From positions 21,167-85,166 of the forward strand of contig MNCI01009586.1 of assembly GCA_015680685.1 (NCBI GenBank): a stretch of DNA of 64,000 nt. The letters are read 5' to 3'. The notes under the pieces are model-generated. The model was not told where the DNA came from and ran no database searches. It saw only the letters and a program-made list of their open reading frames with translations. The position numbers and the translations under genes were made by a program. The DNA is from Gnetum montanum. Taxonomy: Eukaryota; Streptophyta; Gnetopsida; Gnetales; Gnetaceae. Shown here in pieces: positions 59,836 to 64,000 of this stretch. Every line of letters begins with the position of its first letter. Positions within the stretch are counted from its first letter, which is position 1.

Positions 59836-60374
59836 AAAAGCCTTAAAAAATTTCTCATACAAGATATACATGAGCCAAATGGTAAAGAGCTATCATGGAG
59901 TGTCATATTCCAATTCTTCCAAAACATTGCCTGCATATCAGGTTTCAACCAATAATGATTTCATGAAATAAAAAAACAATCATAAGGAAAGAAACAAATA
60001 GGTATTGTAAAAATCTATGCAGGATTCCTCTATCACTGTACAAATCTGTATTTCTCTCAAACCATAATAATCTATCTGATCGTGTTCATCAACAAATCTG
60101 TTCAACGAAACAGTTGCCTATAAGAAACATGTAAATTGGTAATTTTAGATCTAGTTAGTAACATAATAATATTTTCTGTTTTCTAGCAACACTCACAATC
60201 CAAAATCATCTCAGTTCAACATTTCCAATATGAGATATTATATGGCACACCACTAAAATTTAATCAAACTATCCAACTTTTTATCAGCAGAGAACAAATA
60301 AATCATTATCATGCTAGTCATAAATTAACACTCAAATCCATGCAATGTGAAAAAGTAATTGATCCTCAAGGTCA
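59836..60374. other. Unassigned sequence before the LINE
   Basis: AT-rich, no ORF or repeat that I can support. The LINE's 5' end lies near its right margin but cannot be fixed. Confidence 0.35.
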
Positions 60375-60399
60375 TTGGCTGCATTGGAAACATGGAGCA

Positions 60400-60480
60400 A
60401 GAGCAGGAGCAACCGCAGCTGCAAGAGTAGGAGCAACCGCAGGAGCAAGAGCAATAACAGGAGCAGCTCCAGGAGCCTCG
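60400..60480 (+). repeat. GGAGCAA-rich low-complexity tract
   Basis: Imperfect repeats of GAGCAA/GGAGCA/CCGCAG at the beginning of the LINE. They translate to Gln/Glu-rich, Arg/Ser-rich or Gly/Ala-rich peptides depending on the frame. Confidence 0.7.
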
Positions 60481-60499
60481 GCAGGCCCAACCGCAGGCC

Positions 60500-61374
60500 G
60501 GAACCAACGTGCCACCAGCAACTGTCGGCAGGGGGCAGAGGAATAACGAGGAAGATGGTTTGGCCCATGGAGATGGTGGGGGGCCGGTGCCTGGTGGCAA
60601 CATTGAGGCCCACTCTAGGGCCGATCATACCCTGCACCTCAAGGTCACCCAACCCCCACTTGAGGGGGTCCAAACCATGCAACGGAGCCTTATTGGCCGC
60701 TTTGTGTCCCGGGGCGCCCGCCCGTGGTTGGACTTAGTCCGGTGGTGGGCACATGAGCAGTGGAAAGTGGAAGGAAGTGGGGGTTCACAGTTTATTTGAG
60801 GACCTACTCCTGTTTATTTTCCCCTCTCGGCAAACCAGGGACTCGGTGCTGTTGGGAGGCCCATGGTTTTACGGGGCATGGGGTCTGGTTTTACGGGGCA
60901 TGGGGTCTGGCCTTGATCCCTTGGCGTCTTGGGGCCCATCACAAGGTTGACCTGTTTACCTGGGCCTCAGTTTGGATGCGGGTTTCCAAGATTCCATGGG
61001 AACTCTGGAACCTAGATTTCCTATAGAAAATCGCGGGCTTCTTCGGTGAATTCATCGCTTTCGACCGTGTCACGCAGTTGATGGAGCGAATGGGTTTCGC
61101 CCGTTTCTGCTTATGGCGCCAACTGTCAAAGAAGGACCTTATTCGGGAGGTTGTGTTGGAACTCCCTGGTGGGGAGGAAAAACTTCAGATTGAGTTCGAA
61201 AACCTGGAAGCTACACCAGGCCCCAAACGCAGAGCAACGGTCCAGGGGGCAAAGCAGCCGGCTACGCGTGTTGCGGGAAACCCAGACACCAGGAGGCGGA
61301 TTGTCGAGTCCAGAAAGCGTGGCCGCTGCAGCCAAGAGATCAAGCCAGGCAGATGTTCGAGGGGGGGCGCCTAG
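60500..61374 (+). pseudogene. LINE ORF1 (DUF4283-type RNA-binding protein)
   Basis: Nucleic-acid-binding ORF1 of plant L1 elements. The DUF4283 domain is spread over three frames: LIGRFVSRGARPWLDLVRWW (from about 60683), LFEDLLLFIFPSRQTRDSVL and LGGPWFYGAWG (to about 60885), then ASVWMRVSKIPWELWNLDFL (from about 60963), FFGEFIAFDRVT, MERMGFARFCLW, EVVLELPGGEEKLQIEFENL. A 22-bp tandem duplication at 60867-60910 causes one shift and a small indel near 60775 another. The C-terminal part is basic. A CCHC zinc knuckle is not visible before the gap. Confidence 0.75.
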
Positions 61375-61400
61375 GTCACAATGGGGTGCAAGGGCCAACT

Positions 61401-61806
61401 NNNNNNNNNNNNNNNNNNNNNNNNNNNNNNNNNNNNNNNNNNNNNNNNNNNNNNNNNNNNNNNNNNNNNNNNNNNNNNNNNNNNNNNNNNNNNNNNNNNN
61501 NNNNNNNNNNNNNNNNNNNNNNNNNNNNNNNNNNNNNNNNNNNNNNNNNNNNNNNNNNNNNNNNNNNNNNNNNNNNNNNNNNNNNNNNNNNNNNNNNNNN
61601 NNNNNNNNNNNNNNNNNNNNNNNNNNNNNNNNNNNNNNNNNNNNNNNNNNNNNNNNNNNNNNNNNNNNNNNNNNNNNNNNNNNNNNNNNNNNNNNNNNNN
61701 NNNNNNNNNNNNNNNNNNNNNNNNNNNNNNNNNNNNNNNNNNNNNNNNNNNNNNNNNNNNNNNNNNNNNNNNNNNNNNNNNNNNNNNNNNNNNNNNNNNN
61801 NNNNNN
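61401..61806. other. Assembly gap (406 N)
   Basis: Unresolved bases inside the LINE between ORF1 and the endonuclease. Open frames running through it are meaningless. Confidence 0.99.
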
Positions 61807-61823
61807 CACCCCTGGTCACACAT

Positions 61824-62560
61824 GAAGCTGTTCAGCTGGAATTGTAGGGGGTAGGGTACCCCCTATAAAAGAAATACCCTGCGCAGAATTGTTCGTGATG
61901 AAGATTGTGACATTGTTTGCCTCCAAGAGACCAAGTTGCAAGCAATGGAATCACACCTTCTCCAATGGGAAGGTTGGACTACCCATGTGCACCCCTGCTG
62001 GGGCCGGGCTGATGGACCTGCCATTCTGGCCCGATACGCCATGGTGCTCATGGATGCATTGCAATGGGCCATAACCGTCCAGCTCCCCTCTCAGGGGATC
62101 TGGTTGACTAATTTCTACGGGGCGTAGAACTGGGAACAACAGCTGCACGAACTGAACCGGGTGGTGGCTTTGGTGCCAGACCATCGTTCGTGGATTGTGG
62201 TGGGAGACTTCCACCAACGCCTCCACCCTTGGGAGAAGTTTGGGGGGGCTGCCCCCCCTCCACTGGGTGCGCAAGAGTTCTAGGATTTTCTAGCAACCTT
62301 CTCCTTGGTGTACCTACCCATTGAGAACTGCCAGTTCACATGGAGCAATCGGAGGAAAGGCCCGGACCGCGTCCTATCCTGAATCGATCGGGTCTGCATC
62401 AGCTCTGACCTCCTCCATTCCACCGTCCATGTTTCGGGGCAGGAACGGGTCGCTTCAGACCATCGCTTGTTGGTTTGTTCACTCAGGCTGGATAAACCTC
62501 GGGCCCCACGGTTGTTCTGCTTCGAAGCTGCTTGGTTAGCTAAGCTGTGGTTGAGGCCAT
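61824..62560 (+). pseudogene. LINE AP-type endonuclease domain
   Basis: Nicks the target DNA for target-primed reverse transcription. Starts MKLFSWNCRG (61824), followed by the catalytic Glu in CLQETKL (about 61918), ADGPAILAR, WIVVGDFHQRLHPWEKFGG (about 62193-62250) and SDHRLL (about 62455), which carries the catalytic Asp-His. The usual GDFN is GDFH here. Stops at about 61854, 62125, 62281 and 62379 interrupt an otherwise continuous frame. Confidence 0.85.
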
Positions 62561-64000
62561 TGGTGGAGGACATTTGGGCAGATTACCGGCTTGGCCAAGG
62601 TGATCCTCGGAATTTCCTTAAGGAGGCCTTGCTTCGTCTGAAGTGGGCCATTCGGGCACTCCCTGTGGGAGATAAGTTCTCCTTTAGGACAGGTCTGAGG
62701 ACTCTCCGAGATCAGCTTGGTCAGAATCAAGTTGGATAGGAAGCTGGGGAGGACTGACACGAGGAGGAACAACACATGTTACGTCAACTTCAATCCCTTG
62801 ACTTAGAGGAGGAGACATACTGGCAGCAACGCTCCCGGGTCAGATGGATCTGGGAAGGGGACAGGCAAACAAGATTTTTCTTTGCCATGGCTAAGACACG
62901 TGGGGGGAGCCAACCATGCTGTCTTCGCAATTAGGATGGGGAGACTATTGATGAGTTGCAGAAAATCGCAAATGAACTGATGCAGTATTGGGGGAAGATC
63001 TGGGCCAAACGTCCCACCAGGGCCATCTCTGTCCACGTGGCGCGAGTGTTGAACGAGAGGGACAACATGCGGCTGCTGGCCCCTTTCTCGTGGCAGGAAC
63101 TCACTGCCACTATCAACAGCATGCTGGGAGGAAAAGCGCCTGGTCCTGACGACTGGAGCCTTGAGTTCTTTAGGACGTTCATGGATATTGTGGGCCCCAA
63201 TATCCTAGATGCGTTCAATCTCATGTTGGCCAGGAGGTATGTTCGGAGGGAACTCAATTGCTCCTGCATTGTGTGCATCCCGAAACAATCAGATGCACAC
63301 CGCCTTGAACACTTCCACCCTATCGGTGTATGCAACGTACTCATTCGACTCTTCTCCAAACTGCTGGTGCATAGGCTTGTGCCACTTATGCCCAGGCTTG
63401 TGGGGATCAACCAGGCAAGCTTCGTGCAGGGTCGGACCATTCAGGACCAGGTTCTCCTTATGCAGGAGGTGCTTCACTCGCTTCGAAGTTCGGGCTTCCC
63501 TGGGCTGTGCCTCAAGCTTGACATTACCAAAGCATACGACACACTCAGTTGGGAGGTTGTGATGTCCATTATGCAATTGAAAGGTTTTGATCCGCAGTTT
63601 GTCCAACTGTGCATTCACATGCAGTCTTTGGCCGGTTTCTCTTTCGACATGGGGGGGTGGTTGTGGGGTCTCTCCTCTCCAGGAAGGGGGCTGCGACAAG
63701 GGGACATGCACTCACCCCTTCTTTTCATCATCGCCATGGACTTAATGCAAAATTATTGCAGCACATCTGGGGTGGATGGTTTGGACATTACTAGGGTGGC
63801 ATGTCGGGTTGAACACTATGTGGATGATACAATGTTGCTCAGTCGGGCAGCGGTCCCATAGGCACGGTGCATCAACATTGCTCTGTCTTGTCTGGCAGCT
63901 GAGTTGGGGTTGGAGATTAATCGGACCAAATCTTCAGCTCATTTCATTAATGTTGATGAGCAGATTAAAAGCCGGGTGGTGCAAATCCTGAATATCCTAC
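62561..64000 (+). pseudogene. LINE reverse transcriptase, partial at the right edge
   Basis: The linker (62561-62950) carries the TYWQQRSRVRWIWEGDRQTR-type motif (W..G..NT.FF region, here DRQTRFFFAMAKTRG). The RT frame is open 62956-63861: LLAPFSWQELTATINSM, GGKAPGPDDWSLEFFRT, CIVCIPKQ, RLEHFHPIGVCNV, NQASFVQGRTIQDQVLLMQE, LKLDITKAYDTLSWEVV (first catalytic Asp), GLRQGDMHSPLLFIIAMDLM, then HYVDDTMLL (catalytic pair). A stop at 63859-63861 is followed by AELGLEINRTKSSAHF. YVDD replaces the FADD usual in plant L1. Confidence 0.9.

Larger units (their letters stand above)
60375..64000 (+). mobile_element. L1-type LINE, 3' end beyond the window
   Basis: Sequence composition jumps from AT-rich to GC-rich at about 60375. 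Order: ORF1 (DUF4283-type gag-like), an assembly gap (61401-61806), AP-type endonuclease, then RT running off the edge. This is the standard plant L1 layout. It lies in the same orientation as EPL1 and probably in its third intron. In-frame stops and one 22-bp duplication show it is inactive, though the RT keeps a 301-codon open frame, so it is younger than the LTR elements to the left. Confidence 0.85.

Noticed and set aside
52300-60300. EPL1 exon 4
   Set aside because: I looked for sequence coding KLEVLDHK-like residues after a splice acceptor in phase 2 and found none, so the next exon is left unassigned.
60325-60682. Cys/Ser- and Leu-rich ORFs on the - strand
   Set aside because: They are the antisense of the low-complexity GGAGCAA tract at the start of the LINE.
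61126-61854. Long open frames across 61401-61806
   Set aside because: They consist mostly of N and are gap artefacts.
1-64000. CRISPR arrays, rRNA genes, organelle DNA insertions or bacterial operons
   Set aside because: No regularly spaced short repeats, rRNA motifs, recognisable plastid or mitochondrial genes, or clustered intact ORFs are present.

Overview
The window looks like one stretch of a large, repeat-choked seed-plant nuclear genome, probably a gymnosperm such as a conifer. That reading is an inference. It rests on long AT-rich intergenic and intronic sequence, old stop-riddled LTR retrotransposons nested inside one another, and a single recognisable host gene whose third intron runs for more than 11 kb and is itself full of insertions. 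No bacterial-style operons, CRISPR arrays or rRNA genes are present.

Left half (about 1 to 46100): a nested stack of LTR retrotransposons. The outer element D (+ strand, Tat-like Ty3/gypsy) starts with an LTR ending at 1852. Its gag is split at 3008-3012 by element A (3013-26600, + strand, Athila-like Ty3/gypsy). A is in turn split at 13026-13030 by element B (13031-25048, - strand, same family as D). The B insertion has a perfect 5-bp target-site duplication. Removing A rejoins the D gag reading frame. D resumes at 26606 with the rest of gag, then protease, RT/RNase H, integrase, a long spacer and an extra ORF, and breaks off near 36590. There it is joined tail-to-tail with E, a third copy of the B/D family on the - strand that has lost most of its RT. 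Further right is another fragment of the same family (G), split by a 2.7-kb solo LTR.

Middle (46100 to 50700): a tRNA-like SINE head, a 5'-truncated fragment of a LINE RT C-terminus, a 1.5-kb solo LTR with a perfect target-site duplication, then low-repeat sequence that probably carries the promoter and 5' UTR of the host gene.

Right (50700 to 64000): the first three coding exons of an Enhancer of polycomb-like (EPL1) gene on the + strand, a chromatin scaffold of the NuA4 histone acetyltransferase. Its third intron contains a - strand LTR element F (52489-58231), whose left LTR carries a hAT-type MITE and whose interior carries a poly(A) retroposon with a 15-bp target-site duplication. The intron then holds a tRNA-like SINE head and an LTR fragment. 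The window ends in a GC-rich L1-type LINE (ORF1, endonuclease, RT), interrupted by an assembly gap at 61401-61806 and running off the right edge.

The most unusual material is (i) the unidentified extra protein encoded between integrase and 3' LTR in the B/D family, with a conserved splice-donor-like site and a polypurine-tract-like motif repeated three times, and (ii) the unrecognised coding region inside element F. No complete, intact transposon protein is present except long stretches of the LINE RT.
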